DNA of 55,093 nucleotides from CAYRDK01 sp043819345 (GTDB lineage Bacteria > Omnitrophota > Gorgyraeia > Velamenicoccales > Velamenicoccaceae): assembly GCA_043819345.1 (NCBI GenBank), contig JBDREX010000019.1, positions 1 through 55,093 on the forward strand, in the 5' to 3' direction. Position numbers and translations under genes: made by a program. Positions 8,324 to 17,382 of the stretch are shown here, piece after piece. The stretch's first letter is position 1. Every line of letters begins with the position of its first letter. The notes under the pieces were generated by a model. That model was given only the letters and a program-made list of their open reading frames with translations. It was not told the origin of the DNA and searched no databases.

Positions 8324-11116
8324 ATGAGCGCAGATTATAAACAGACATTAAATCTACCCAAGACCGATTTTCCCATGAAGGCAAGCCTTAGCGCGAAAGA
8401 GCCTCGCTTTCTTGCGGATTGGGAGGCGATGGAGCTTTACCAGAAATTGCGGCAGCGCGATAAAGATAGGGAACTATTTATTTTACACGATGGCCCGCCA
8501 TATGCCAATGGGCGTATTCATATCGGTCATGCTTTGAATAAAATCCTCAAAGATATCATTGTGCGTTATAAAGCGATGCGGGGGTTTGCTACACCCTACA
8601 TACCTGGTTGGGATTGTCATGGATTGCCGGTTGAGCATCAACTTTTTAAAGATCTTAAAAAAACGAAGGATCAGATAGATCGCCTTGAGTTTCGGCGCCT
8701 GGCGCATGCATATGCTATGAAGTATGTTGATATTCAGCGTGAGGAATTTAAACGTTTGGGTATTATCGCTGATTGGCAGCATCCCTATTTGACGTTGAAT
8801 AGAGATTACGAAAGTTCTATTCTGGTATCATTTGCCAAACTTGTGCGTGCTGGTTTTGTCTATCGCGGCTTAAAGCCTGTGAACTGGTGTTTTAAATGCG
8901 AAACGGCTTTAGCAGAGGCTGAGGTGGAATATGCGGATCACGTGTCGGATTCTGTTTTTGTTAAATTTGGACTCTTGGAAAATGATTTATCAAAAAAATT
9001 AGGGCTTGAGAAAGCGTCTATTTTGATATGGACAACAACACCGTGGACGTTAATTGCGAATGTGGCGGTAGCGATTCATCCGAATTTAGATTATGTTGTC
9101 ATTTCGCGCGATGGACAGGCGCTTATTTTAGCCAAGGATCTTTATGAGGCGACTCTTAAAGAAAAATTGGCTCTTGCTGGATATAGCGTTGTGAATCAGT
9201 TTAAGGGGGTTCAGCTGGAAGGGTTGTTGTACCGGCATCCTTTTGGATTGCGGGAAGGCAAGGTTGTTTTAGCGGATTATGTGTCACGTGAAGAAGGGAC
9301 GGGTTGTGTGCATACAGCTCCCGGGCATGGCGCTGAAGATTTCTTAACAGGGGCAAAATATGGCCTAGACATTGTGATGCCTGTGGACGGAAAAGGCCGC
9401 TTTGATGAAAGCGCGAAAGAATTTTCTGGCCAACATGTCTTTAAAGCGAATGAAGCGATTATTCAGAAATTAAAGGAGATAGGAGCACTTTTGGCGCATG
9501 TTGAATTTACCCATTCTTATCCTCATTGCTGGAGATGTAAAAGTCCGGTTATTTTCCGGGCAACGCAGCAGTGGTTTTTAAAAATTGACCATAACGATTT
9601 AAGAAAGAAGCTGCTGCAAGCCATTGATCAGGATGTGAATTGGGTTCCGTCATCCGGTAAAGAGCGCATTTCTTCTATGGTTGAAAACAGGCCTGATTGG
9701 TGTTTATCGCGTCAGAGATATTGGGGGGTTCCAATCCCTGCTTTGATTTGTAAAAAGTGCCACAAACATATTCTTGAGCCGGAGGTCATTGAAGCCCTGG
9801 CACAGCGTGTTTCAAAAGAAGGGCTGGATGTTTGGTTTGCGGCTGATGTGAAAGATTTTTTACCTTCGCAGGGCTTCCAATGCGGTCATTGTGGCGCGCA
9901 AAATTTTGAGGCCTCAACGGAGATTTTAGATGTCTGGTTTGATTCTGGTGTTAGTCATCAAGCTGTTTTGAAGAACAAACCCGGCATGGCATTTCCTGCG
10001 GATCTCTACTTAGAAGGTTCTGACCAGCATCGCGGGTGGTTTCAGGCCTCTCTAATTCCTTCTATGGCTATAGAGGGAATACCGCCATACCGTTCTGTTT
10101 TAACGCATGGTTTTGTTGTTGATGGAGAAGGCCGCAAAATGTCGAAATCTTTAGGTAATGTTGTTTCGCCTCAGGAGATTATTAAAGATTACGGTGCCGA
10201 TATTTTGAGGCTTTGGGTTCTGTCTAGCGATTATAACGAGGATGTTCGGATTTCTAAGAATATTCTTATGTTTACTGCGGATGCCTATCGCAAGATTAGG
10301 AATACGGTGCGCTTTATTTTAGGTAATCTTTATGATTATGAGCCGGATAAAGATGCGGTGGAGAAAGAGAGTATGACTCCTGTTGATCGTTGGGCCATGT
10401 TCAGGTTATCCCAGATGCTTCGGGAGGTTTCAGCGGATTTTGATGCGTATAAGTTTTATCATGTTTTTCAAAGGGTGTATAGTTTTTGCAATGAAGAGAT
10501 GTCCTCTTTATATCTCGATATTTTGAAGGATAGACTGTATACAGCGGGTAAAAAGTCTGTTTTAAGGCGCTCTGCCCAAACTGTTCTTTATGAGGTTTTA
10601 AATGTTCTGATGAGAATCGTGGCTCCAGTAGCTCCTTTTACGAGTGAAGAAATATATCAATGTGCGCGTAAAATTGGTCATTTTGAAGAAGAAAGCGTTC
10701 ATTTGCTTGCTTGGCCTGTGTTGTCCAAATATGCTGTGTACAATGAGGAAGATACGGTTCTTCAAATGAGTAGAATTTTAAATTTTAGAGGAGTTGTTCT
10801 TAAGGCTCTTGAAGAAAAGAGGGCCAAGGGAGAAATCGGTAGCTCCTTGGAGGCGAAGGTTATCCTGGGCTTTAAAGATAGAGATACTTATGAAGTGTTT
10901 TTAAAATATGTTGATCAGCTGCCGTTTATTTTTATTGTTTCTCAGGTGGAGGTCATCTATAAAGCGGATATGGTATCAGGTGAAGAGGAGATTTTTGTTG
11001 TACCTGCGCAAGGCAAAAAGTGCGGACGCTGCTGGAATTATAGCCTTGATACGGGCCAATTGACCGAATATCCTGAGCTTTGTGGCCGGTGCGTTGAAGC
11101 GGTTCAGCATGGTTAA
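8324..11116 (+). CDS. ileS: Isoleucyl-tRNA synthetase
   Basis: IleRS charges tRNA-Ile in the cytoplasm and edits valine. The 930-residue protein has the class I HIGH signature (H66-H69 in GRIHIGHALNK), the CP1 editing domain with WTTTPWTLIANV, the DQHRGWFQ strand, KMSKS at 605-609, the anticodon-binding helical domain, and a C-terminal zinc knuckle with CGRCWNYS and CGRC near the end. The C-terminal zinc finger is the bacterial type. The ATG has only a weak, distant AGGAAAG. It leads the gene string ileS-traR/dksA-lspA that is common in bacteria, but the 94-base gap to traR carries a separate promoter. Confidence 0.98.
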   Translation: MSADYKQTLNLPKTDFPMKASLSAKEPRFLADWEAMELYQKLRQRDKDRELFILHDGPPYANGRIHIGHALNKILKDIIVRYKAMRGFATPYIPGWDCHGLPVEHQLFKDLKKTKDQIDRLEFRRLAHAYAMKYVDIQREEFKRLGIIADWQHPYLTLNRDYESSILVSFAKLVRAGFVYRGLKPVNWCFKCETALAEAEVEYADHVSDSVFVKFGLLENDLSKKLGLEKASILIWTTTPWTLIANVAVAIHPNLDYVVISRDGQALILAKDLYEATLKEKLALAGYSVVNQFKGVQLEGLLYRHPFGLREGKVVLADYVSREEGTGCVHTAPGHGAEDFLTGAKYGLDIVMPVDGKGRFDESAKEFSGQHVFKANEAIIQKLKEIGALLAHVEFTHSYPHCWRCKSPVIFRATQQWFLKIDHNDLRKKLLQAIDQDVNWVPSSGKERISSMVENRPDWCLSRQRYWGVPIPALICKKCHKHILEPEVIEALAQRVSKEGLDVWFAADVKDFLPSQGFQCGHCGAQNFEASTEILDVWFDSGVSHQAVLKNKPGMAFPADLYLEGSDQHRGWFQASLIPSMAIEGIPPYRSVLTHGFVVDGEGRKMSKSLGNVVSPQEIIKDYGADILRLWVLSSDYNEDVRISKNILMFTADAYRKIRNTVRFILGNLYDYEPDKDAVEKESMTPVDRWAMFRLSQMLREVSADFDAYKFYHVFQRVYSFCNEEMSSLYLDILKDRLYTAGKKSVLRRSAQTVLYEVLNVLMRIVAPVAPFTSEEIYQCARKIGHFEEESVHLLAWPVLSKYAVYNEEDTVLQMSRILNFRGVVLKALEEKRAKGEIGSSLEAKVILGFKDRDTYEVFLKYVDQLPFIFIVSQVEVIYKADMVSGEEEIFVVPAQGKKCGRCWNYSLDTGQLTEYPELCGRCVEAVQHG

Positions 11117-11139
11117 AAGGTTGAGGACATAAAAAAAGA

Positions 11140-11168
11140 TTGCTTAATTGTTTATTTCAATATATAAT
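11140..11168 (+). promoter_or_regulatory. Candidate promoter for the traR-lspA-lgt group
   Basis: TTGCTT (11140-11145), 17-base spacer and TATAAT (11163-11168) precede a 35-base leader with a good AAGGAGG. The -10 is perfect and the -35 matches only its first half. TTGCTTAATT and AATTGGGCAA in the same stretch can form a hairpin, so the site may be modulated. Confidence 0.5.
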
Positions 11169-11209
11169 TGGGCAACTTTTAAATCTACAATCTTCAAGGA
11201 GGTTCAAAG

Positions 11210-11599
11210 GTGAGGTCTAAAAAGTTAGACAAGAAGACATTGGCGTATTATAAAAATCTTCTTTTGGAAAAAAGAGAAGAGTTGTTGGGGGATATCAGTC
11301 AGATTTCGGAAGAGACTTTGAAGAAATCTCAAAAGGATGCCTCCGGGGATATTTCCGGGTATTCGTTTCACATGGCTGATGTGGCGACAGATAATTATGA
11401 CAGGGAGTTTTCATTGGGGCTGGCTTCAAAAGAAAGAAATGTTCTTTTTGACATTAACCATGCATTAGATAAGCTCCAAGATGGGGCATTTGGTCTATGT
11501 GAAGCTTGTAAAAAGCCTATTTCCAAGATACGTCTTAAGGCTGTTCCTTATGCTAGCTTGTGTTTGAAATGTCAGCAGCAGAAGGAAAAAAGGCCTTAA
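11210..11599 (+). CDS. TraR/DksA family zinc-finger protein
   Basis: DksA/TraR proteins enter the secondary channel of RNA polymerase and alter initiation, often with ppGpp. The 129-residue protein has a long helical N-terminal part that can form the coiled-coil hairpin, an acidic turn (ADVATDNYDRE, residues 57-67) where DksA carries its functional aspartates, and a four-cysteine zinc site C97, C100, C118, C121. The GTG start is supported by AAGGAGG. Members of this group often sit directly before lspA, as here. Whether it acts as a true DksA cannot be read from sequence. Confidence 0.9.
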   Translation: MRSKKLDKKTLAYYKNLLLEKREELLGDISQISEETLKKSQKDASGDISGYSFHMADVATDNYDREFSLGLASKERNVLFDINHALDKLQDGAFGLCEACKKPISKIRLKAVPYASLCLKCQQQKEKRP

Positions 11600-11676
11600 T
11601 CTTCCATCCAATAAGTTGATTTACGCGTGGATTATTCTGCAGGAAAAGCTAATTTTTTGCTGGATCCCATAAAGTG

Positions 11677-12210
11677 ATGTTAAATAAGCATAAAGAGCCG
11701 TCTTTTTTAACAATGATAAATCTGTTCACGGTATCAGTGCTTATTGTCCTGCTCGATCAATTCTCGAAATTCATCGTTCAATCTGCTCTTGTTCCCGGTG
11801 TTCCTGTTCCAGTGATAAAAGGTTTTTTTTATCTGACGCTAGTTTATAACAGGGGCGCGGCCTTTGGTTTTTTTCAGGGTGCCACCTCCATTTTAATTTT
11901 TGTTTCGTTAGTGTGCATTGTTGGCATTATTTTTTTGACGAAGCGAGATGCTTTTTTATTAAAGTTTTTTGGCCTGGATATTGGTGAGTGGAGCGTGCGT
12001 TTTTCGCTTAGCCTGATTCTTGGGGGTGCGTTCGGGAACTTGATTGATCGTCTCAGGTTCTCGTGTGTTGTTGATTTTTTGGATTTTCATATCTGGCCTG
12101 CTTTGAATCTTACCTGGCCGGCTTTTAATCTTGCTGATTCAGCTATAACGATAGGTGGGGTCATGGTTTTTTTAAAGATTATTAAACAAGAGAGAAAGGA
12201 TAGATTATGA
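11677..12210 (+). CDS. lspA: Lipoprotein signal peptidase (signal peptidase II)
   Basis: LspA cleaves diacylated prolipoproteins within the inner membrane. The protein has four hydrophobic segments and the family motifs DQFSKF near the N-terminus, NRGAAFGF, and two catalytic aspartate regions: GNLIDRLRFSCVVDFLDF and FNLADSAITIG. It is 177 residues from the ATG at 11677; a GTG at 11674 is adjacent. The TGA overlaps the lgt ATG, so the enzyme that adds the lipid and the one that cleaves are made from one message. Confidence 0.97.
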   Translation: MLNKHKEPSFLTMINLFTVSVLIVLLDQFSKFIVQSALVPGVPVPVIKGFFYLTLVYNRGAAFGFFQGATSILIFVSLVCIVGIIFLTKRDAFLLKFFGLDIGEWSVRFSLSLILGGAFGNLIDRLRFSCVVDFLDFHIWPALNLTWPAFNLADSAITIGGVMVFLKIIKQERKDRL

Positions 12211-12941
12211 TTCCTGTCTTTTTCAGATGTCGTTTTTTTTCGATTTATTCCTATGGTGTTTTTGTAGGCCTTGCTTTTTTGGTGGCAAGCTTTCTTTTGT
12301 TGAAGGATGCAAAACGGAAGCGTTTTCATGAGGATTTTATTTATGATTTTTGCATTGTGCTTTTGGCCAGTGGTATTATCAGTGCCAGGCTGCTTTATAT
12401 TATTTTAAACTGGGGTAGTTTTAAGGATAACCTGTTGGAAATTTTTATGCTTTCCCATGGAGGGTTAATTTGGTATGGAGGTTTGGCTGGGGCAACGCTA
12501 TGCGGCTGTCTCTTTATCAAGTGGAAAAAACAGTCGATCTTAAAAATCTTTGATTTATTTGTGCCTTATGTGGCATTGGCGCAGTCTATTGGCCGGATTG
12601 GTTGTTTTTTTAACGGTTGTTGTCATGGGAAGGAGTCTGAGTTTGGGATATATTTTCCTGTGCATGAACAGATTTTGTTTCCTTCTCAACTTTTTGATTC
12701 GCTAACGCTGCTTTTGATTTTTGCTGTGTTAAAGTTTTCTGAAAATAAATCTAAAAAAGGTGATATTTTTTGTGCTTATTTGATGCTTGCTTCATTACAG
12801 AGGTTCCTGATGGAGTTTATGCGGGGTGATGTGAGGCCATTTTATCATGGTTTTAGTATTTTTCAGTGGATGAGCTTGGGGATGTTTATTTTTGGTTTGT
12901 TTTTTTACTCTCTTCTTATATGGAAAAGAAAACGTGTATAA
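12207..12941 (+). CDS. lgt: Prolipoprotein diacylglyceryl transferase
   Basis: Lgt moves diacylglycerol from phosphatidylglycerol onto the lipobox cysteine of prolipoproteins. The 244-residue protein has about seven membrane segments and the conserved HGGLIWYGGLAG, the Lgt signature GRIGCFFNGCCHG, and PSQLFDSL. It starts in an ATGA overlap with lspA; in biochemical order Lgt acts first. The end overlaps the likely start of rluD by 22 bases. Confidence 0.96.
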   Translation: MIPVFFRCRFFSIYSYGVFVGLAFLVASFLLLKDAKRKRFHEDFIYDFCIVLLASGIISARLLYIILNWGSFKDNLLEIFMLSHGGLIWYGGLAGATLCGCLFIKWKKQSILKIFDLFVPYVALAQSIGRIGCFFNGCCHGKESEFGIYFPVHEQILFPSQLFDSLTLLLIFAVLKFSENKSKKGDIFCAYLMLASLQRFLMEFMRGDVRPFYHGFSIFQWMSLGMFIFGLFFYSLLIWKRKRV

Positions 12942-13822
12942 TTGATGAACAGAAGGCTCGCTTAAGGCTTGATGTCTTTTTGAAAGGGCTTGAGCCTGAA
13001 TGTTCAAGAATGCAGATTCAGGATTTGATCTTGTCAGGTGGCGCTACTGTTAACGGTGCCGGGATAAAACCACATTACAAATTGAAAATAGGGGATCAAG
13101 TTGAATGGTCTGTAGCGCAAAAATCACCCTGCAGGCTTAACCCCGAAGACATTCCTATAACGATTATTTTTGAGGATGCAGATATTATTGTTTTAGATAA
13201 GCCGTCTGGATTAGTTGTTCATCCTGGAGCAGGCAATCTGGAGCATACTTTAGTTAACGCTTTGTTGTTTCATACGAAAAATCTCTCGAATATTAGTCAG
13301 GAACGTCCCGGTATTGTTCATCGTCTGGATAAGGATACATCAGGGGTCATGGTTGTTGCCAAAAACAATCATTCTCATTTGGAGCTTGCCAGGCAGTTTA
13401 AGAAGCACTCTATTGAGCGTCGTTATATTGCTTTGGTTAGCGGTGTTATTGAATTTGATGAAGGTATTATTGATGTGCCGCTGAAAAGGCATATTTTAGA
13501 TCGTAAAAAGATTGCGGTTAGTTTTACTGAAGAAGCAAAATCCGCTCATACTTTTTATAAGGTTCTTAAGCGTTTTTCCGATAAGACAGCTGTAGCTTTG
13601 TACCCGAAAACAGGCCGCACGCATCAGCTCAGGGTTCATCTAGCATATCTAGGGCATCCTATTTTGGGAGACATGACGTATGGTAAAGCTAAGAATTTTG
13701 TGCGTTTGGCATTGCACGCTAAAGACCTTGGATTTTATCATCCTTCCACAGGTGAATTGGTGAGATTTAAGTCTCCTTTACCAAAGGAGATGAAAGAGGT
13801 TTTGAAAGGTGTCAAAGTATAA
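12920..13822 (+). CDS. rluD: RluA/RluD-family 23S rRNA pseudouridine synthase
   Basis: The enzyme converts uridines to pseudouridine in RNA, probably in 23S rRNA. From the ATG at 12920 it has 300 residues: an S4 RNA-binding domain (about 14-66), then the RluA catalytic domain with HRLDKDTSG (catalytic D137) and PKTGRTHQLRVHLAYLGHPILGD. An earlier in-frame ATG at 12866 would add 18 residues overlapping lgt and is less likely. No clear ribosome site precedes either start. RluD is the best subgroup guess because of the S4 domain and its place after lspA; other RluA-family members are possible. Confidence 0.9.
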   Translation: MEKKTCIIDEQKARLRLDVFLKGLEPECSRMQIQDLILSGGATVNGAGIKPHYKLKIGDQVEWSVAQKSPCRLNPEDIPITIIFEDADIIVLDKPSGLVVHPGAGNLEHTLVNALLFHTKNLSNISQERPGIVHRLDKDTSGVMVVAKNNHSHLELARQFKKHSIERRYIALVSGVIEFDEGIIDVPLKRHILDRKKIAVSFTEEAKSAHTFYKVLKRFSDKTAVALYPKTGRTHQLRVHLAYLGHPILGDMTYGKAKNFVRLALHAKDLGFYHPSTGELVRFKSPLPKEMKEVLKGVKV

Positions 13823-13827
13823 AATAA

Positions 13828-13980
13828 CATTAAATCCGAAGCACGAAATTCGAAGTACTAAACAAATTCAAAATTTAAGAAATCCCAATGTTCCAAAAGA
13901 ATCTCCTCTTTTATTATTGGAATTTAGATCTTTTTGAAATTGTTTCGGATTTTGATATTCGGATTTTGAATTTGAATTAT
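13828..13980 (+). repeat. Intergenic hairpin repeat, family B
   Basis: The gap between rluD and aroA is a long imperfect inverted repeat. The left arm (about 13831-13902) uses words such as AATCCGAAG, ACGAAATTCGAAG, AAATTCAAAAT and GTTCCAAAA. The right arm (about 13917-13980) carries the complements TTGGAATTT, TTTTTGAAAT, TTTCGGATTTTG, ATTCGGATTTTGAA. It contains no plausible gene. The arms match as degenerate words, not as an exact copy. Confidence 0.65.
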
Positions 13981-13997
13981 GATGCTATGGTCTGATC

Positions 13998-14006
13998 TGC
14001 TATAAT
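13998..14006 (+). promoter_or_regulatory. Extended -10 promoter for aroA
   Basis: TGCTATAAT at 13998-14006 is a perfect extended -10. No TTGACA lies at the right distance. The predicted start near 14013 is about 4 bases before the likely aroA ATG at 14017, and the ATG at 14005 lies inside the -10 box and so cannot be used by this transcript. Confidence 0.6.
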
Positions 14007-14016
14007 GATCTCAATT

Positions 14017-15321
14017 ATGAAAACCATGAAAATTGCGCCGAGAATGAAGTTACGAGGTACTGTTGTTATGCCGGGGGATAAATCTATTTCCCATCGAGCT
14101 GCTATTTTAGCGGCTTTGGCCGGAGGAAAAACGCAGATCCGGAACTTTTTATTTTCTGATGATTGCCTTGCGACTATAAAAGTTCTTCAATCTTTAGGGA
14201 TTAAGGTGCTTTGTCAATTACGGCGAAGCGTTGTTGTGATCAATTCCAAAGGTTTTTTACGTGCTTCGAAGAGGCCTTTATTTATGAGGGAGTCTGGTAC
14301 AAGCGCGCGTGTTTTATTAGGGGTATTGGCCGGGCAAAAATTTATTTCAAAAGTTACAGCATCTCCTTCTTTGATGAAGAGGCCGATGTTGAGAGTGATT
14401 AAACCGTTAAGGTTGATGGGGGCCAGGATTAAGGCAAGGAAGATTCGAGGTAAAGAATTTTTGCCCTTAGAGATTTTGCCATCATCGCTTTCAGGTATTC
14501 GTTGGGTTCAGGAAGTATCGAGCGCTCAAGTAAAATCGGCGGTTCTTTTGGCGGGGCTCTTCGCTAAAGGAGAAACAGCTGTTAAAGAGTCTGTGGTAAC
14601 GCGTGACCATACTGAAAAGATGTTAAAGTATTTTGGTGCTGCTGTTAAGGTTGTGAATAAAGAGGTTCGCCTGAGGCCCTCTGTTCTTAAAACTCCCGGC
14701 AAGATTATTATTCCTGGTGATTTTTCAAGCGCTGCATTTTTTATTGTTGCTGCTCTTTTGGTTAAAAACGCAAAGATTGTTATTAAGGATGTTGGCATGA
14801 ACCCTACTCGGTTAGGCGCCTTTTATGTTTTGAAGAGGATGGGGGGCAAGATAAAGGTTTTTAACCGCAGGGGTTCTTTTGAGCCCGTAGCTGATATTGC
14901 GATATCTTCCAGTCGTTTGAAGGCCGTGACAATTAAGGCGCAGGAAATACCCTCATTAATTGACGAGCTTCCTGTTTTGATGGTGGCAGCTGGTATGGCT
15001 AAGGGGAAGACGGTTATAGAGGGTGCCGGAGAGTTGCGCGTTAAGGAAACGGATAGAATTAAATCTATGTCTTTCAATTTAAAGCGGTTAGGCGTAAAAG
15101 TTGATGTTTATATGGGCAAGGCTGGTGAGTGCGTAGAGATTACCGGTTCAGAGTTTTTCAAAGGTGCTGTTTTAAAAAGCTTTTCCGACCATCGGACTGC
15201 CATGAGTGTCTATGTCGCTGCTTTGGCTGCTGGAGGTAATTCTGTCCTTGAGGGGCCGGATTGTATTAGTAAATCTTTTCCGAATTTTTTCGTCGCGATG
15301 AACCAACTTTTTGAAATATAA
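14017..15321 (+). CDS. aroA: 3-phosphoshikimate 1-carboxyvinyltransferase (EPSP synthase)
   Basis: AroA condenses shikimate-3-phosphate with phosphoenolpyruvate in the pathway to chorismate. The 434-residue protein has the PEP/S3P-site PGDKSISHRAA, SDDCLAT, ESGTSARVLLG, SSAQVKSAVLLAGL, RDHTEKML, GDFSSAAFF, and late GAGELRVKETDR and SDHRTAMS. The sequence is unusually lysine- and arginine-rich. The start at 14017 is preferred to 14005 because of the overlapping promoter; 14026 is also possible. No ribosome site is seen. It is apart from the aroA-cmk-rpsA arrangement common elsewhere, and no cmk is present. Confidence 0.96.
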   Translation: MKTMKIAPRMKLRGTVVMPGDKSISHRAAILAALAGGKTQIRNFLFSDDCLATIKVLQSLGIKVLCQLRRSVVVINSKGFLRASKRPLFMRESGTSARVLLGVLAGQKFISKVTASPSLMKRPMLRVIKPLRLMGARIKARKIRGKEFLPLEILPSSLSGIRWVQEVSSAQVKSAVLLAGLFAKGETAVKESVVTRDHTEKMLKYFGAAVKVVNKEVRLRPSVLKTPGKIIIPGDFSSAAFFIVAALLVKNAKIVIKDVGMNPTRLGAFYVLKRMGGKIKVFNRRGSFEPVADIAISSSRLKAVTIKAQEIPSLIDELPVLMVAAGMAKGKTVIEGAGELRVKETDRIKSMSFNLKRLGVKVDVYMGKAGECVEITGSEFFKGAVLKSFSDHRTAMSVYVAALAAGGNSVLEGPDCISKSFPNFFVAMNQLFEI

Positions 15322-15380
15322 AGGGTTTTGTTGATTTGTTGATTCTTTAAGGTGCGTTTTTTATGTCGGGAAATATTTTG

Positions 15381-15409
15381 TTGACAGGCAGATATAGGTT
15401 TGATATAGT
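15381..15409 (+). promoter_or_regulatory. Sigma70-type promoter for the mreBCD-mrdA-rodA operon
   Basis: TTGACA (15381-15386), 17 bases, TATAGT (15404-15409). The predicted start near 15416 leaves a leader of roughly 27 bases before mreB, without an obvious ribosome site. Confidence 0.7.
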
Positions 15410-15442
15410 TGAACTGTCAAATTAACCAATAATTCCAAAAAT

Positions 15443-16522
15443 ATGTCTAATTTTTCATTTTTTCCAGGTAAAACCTTTGGTTACGTCTCTGGGTTATTTT
15501 CCAATGATATGGGAATTGACCTTGGTACGGCCACGACCTTGGTTTATGTCAAGGGCGAGGGAATTGTTTTGTGTGAGCCATCAGTTGTTGCGCTTAAAAA
15601 AGGTGCTTCTGTTAATAGAGTTTTGGCTGTTGGTGATGAAGCTAAAAAGATGCTTGGCAGGACGCCAGGAAATATTTTAGCGATTAGGCCAATGAAGGAT
15701 GGCGTTATAGCTGATTTTGATATTACAGAAGCTATGTTACGTTATTTTATAAAGAAAGTTCATCGCCGCCGTGTTTTAGTGAGTCCGCGCATGGTTATTG
15801 CGATACCCAGTGGTATCACGGAAGTAGAGAGGCGCGCGGTAAAAGATTCTGCGATGCGCGCTGGGGCAAGAGAAGTTTATTTGGTGGAAGAGCCTTTAGC
15901 TGCTGCTATCGGCGTCGGTTTGCCTATTCATGAACCTGCAGGTAATATGATTGTAGATATTGGTGGAGGAACCACGGAAGTAGCGGTTATCTCTCTTTCC
16001 GGTATCGTCTTTTCAAAATCTATAAGAATAGCAGGGGATGAGCTTGATGTAGCTGTCGTGGAATATCTGAAGAAAAATTATAATTTGATGATCGGAGAAA
16101 GAACGGCTGAAGAGATTAAGATGAAGATTGGCTCAGCTTATCCTTTAGAGGAAGAGTTAAGTCTCGAGGTTAGAGGCCGTGATCTTGTGGCAGGATTGCC
16201 GAAAATGGTTAGCATTACTTCTGAGGAGATCAGGGATGCCATTGCCGAACCTGTTAGAGCTATTGTGGATTTAGCTAAGATCGCTTTAGAAAGGACACCG
16301 CCAGAATTGGCCGCAGATTTGATTGATAGGGGTATTGTTTTAGCGGGTGGCGGTTCTTTGCTTCGCGGCCTTGATCGTATTGTATCTGAAGAGACGGGCC
16401 TTCCGGTACACATTGCTGATGATCCTGTTACGGCTGTGGCGAACGGAACAGGTAAAATATTAGAATTGGATAGCAAATTTTTAAAAGATGTTACTGTTTT
16501 AACGAAGACTGAAGGAATCTAA
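15443..16522 (+). CDS. mreB: Rod shape-determining protein MreB
   Basis: MreB is the bacterial actin that forms membrane filaments guiding lateral wall synthesis. At 359 residues it has the phosphate 1 loop MGIDLGTATTLVYVKG, RPMKDGVIADF, the phosphate 2 loop NMIVDIGGGTTEVAVI, EEIKMKIGSAYP and the adenosine motif GIVLAGGGSLLRG. Length and motifs are fully typical. It leads mreC-mreD-mrdA-rodA, the standard rod system, so the organism is probably rod-shaped or curved. Confidence 0.98.
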   Translation: MSNFSFFPGKTFGYVSGLFSNDMGIDLGTATTLVYVKGEGIVLCEPSVVALKKGASVNRVLAVGDEAKKMLGRTPGNILAIRPMKDGVIADFDITEAMLRYFIKKVHRRRVLVSPRMVIAIPSGITEVERRAVKDSAMRAGAREVYLVEEPLAAAIGVGLPIHEPAGNMIVDIGGGTTEVAVISLSGIVFSKSIRIAGDELDVAVVEYLKKNYNLMIGERTAEEIKMKIGSAYPLEEELSLEVRGRDLVAGLPKMVSITSEEIRDAIAEPVRAIVDLAKIALERTPPELAADLIDRGIVLAGGGSLLRGLDRIVSEETGLPVHIADDPVTAVANGTGKILELDSKFLKDVTVLTKTEGI

Positions 16523-16587
16523 ATTTCTTTATTATTTTTTTAGAGAAAGTTTAATCTTCCTTTCATTTACAAAGAAAATTTCCAAGT

Positions 16588-17382
16588 GTGTTATTCCCAA
16601 AAAGAAAACTTATATCTCTCCTTGCGTTAGTCGTTTTTATCCTTTTCGTTGTTTTTCTTTCCTTGAGATCTTCTACATACGCATCACGTTCTTTAGCCCT
16701 TGATTTATTCAGGCTGCCGCTTTCTTCATGCAATGGCTTAGTGCATGAGATAAGGGCTCTTTTTCTTTTTCACAAAAATTATTGGAAAAATCTTGAACTC
16801 GAGAGAGAGAACGCAGAATTAAGGGCCAGAGGTTTTGATTATGAAAAAATCTCAGTTGAAAATGAACGATATAGGAAGCTGCTGGGATTTAAGAAAAATC
16901 TTCTTTATGAAACAGTTTCAGCTAAGGTTATCGGGAAAGATTTCAGCCCTTTTCGCCCGTTTTTAATTCTTGATAGGGGGCGTTTTCATGGGGTTCGCAA
17001 GTATGCTCCTGTTTTTACGTATGCGGGCCTTGTTGGTAAAGTGCTTGAGGTGGGCCAGTATTCCAGCAAGGTTATTTTAATTAATGTTTGCGATCTTTCT
17101 GTGCCTGCTTGTAATGCGCGTACGCGTGAGCAGGGATTGGTTTCTGGTACTTTAGATGGACGGTGTAAACTAAGATTTCTGGATTTAGACAGTGATGTTA
17201 AGGAAGGAGATCTTATTGTCACCAGTGGTTTAAACATGGTGTATCCTGAAGGTATTATTATTGGCACAGTCAGGATTGTGGGTGTCGAATCTTCGGGGCT
17301 TGGTAAGTTTGCCGTTCTTGAGCCATCTGTTAATGTTTCTCGCCTGGATGAAGTTCTAGTCGTTAAAACAATAGCCAAATGA
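16588..17382 (+). CDS. mreC: Rod shape-determining protein MreC
   Basis: MreC is a bitopic periplasmic scaffold that activates PBP2-RodA. The 264-residue protein has one membrane segment (about 8-27), a coiled-coil stretch rich in Leu and Glu (KNLELERENAELRARG region), then the beta-rich MreC domain with ILDRGRFHGVRKYAPVF, GLVGKVLEVG, and GDLIVTSGLNMVYPEGI. The likely start is GTG at 16588. It sits 65 bases after mreB and its TGA overlaps the mreD ATG. Confidence 0.94.
   Translation: MLFPKRKLISLLALVVFILFVVFLSLRSSTYASRSLALDLFRLPLSSCNGLVHEIRALFLFHKNYWKNLELERENAELRARGFDYEKISVENERYRKLLGFKKNLLYETVSAKVIGKDFSPFRPFLILDRGRFHGVRKYAPVFTYAGLVGKVLEVGQYSSKVILINVCDLSVPACNARTREQGLVSGTLDGRCKLRFLDLDSDVKEGDLIVTSGLNMVYPEGIIIGTVRIVGVESSGLGKFAVLEPSVNVSRLDEVLVVKTIAK

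Noticed and set aside
15477..16476. Open frames inside mreB in other frames and on the minus strand
   Set aside because: They lie wholly within a secure mreB gene, have no ribosome sites and no recognisable domains.
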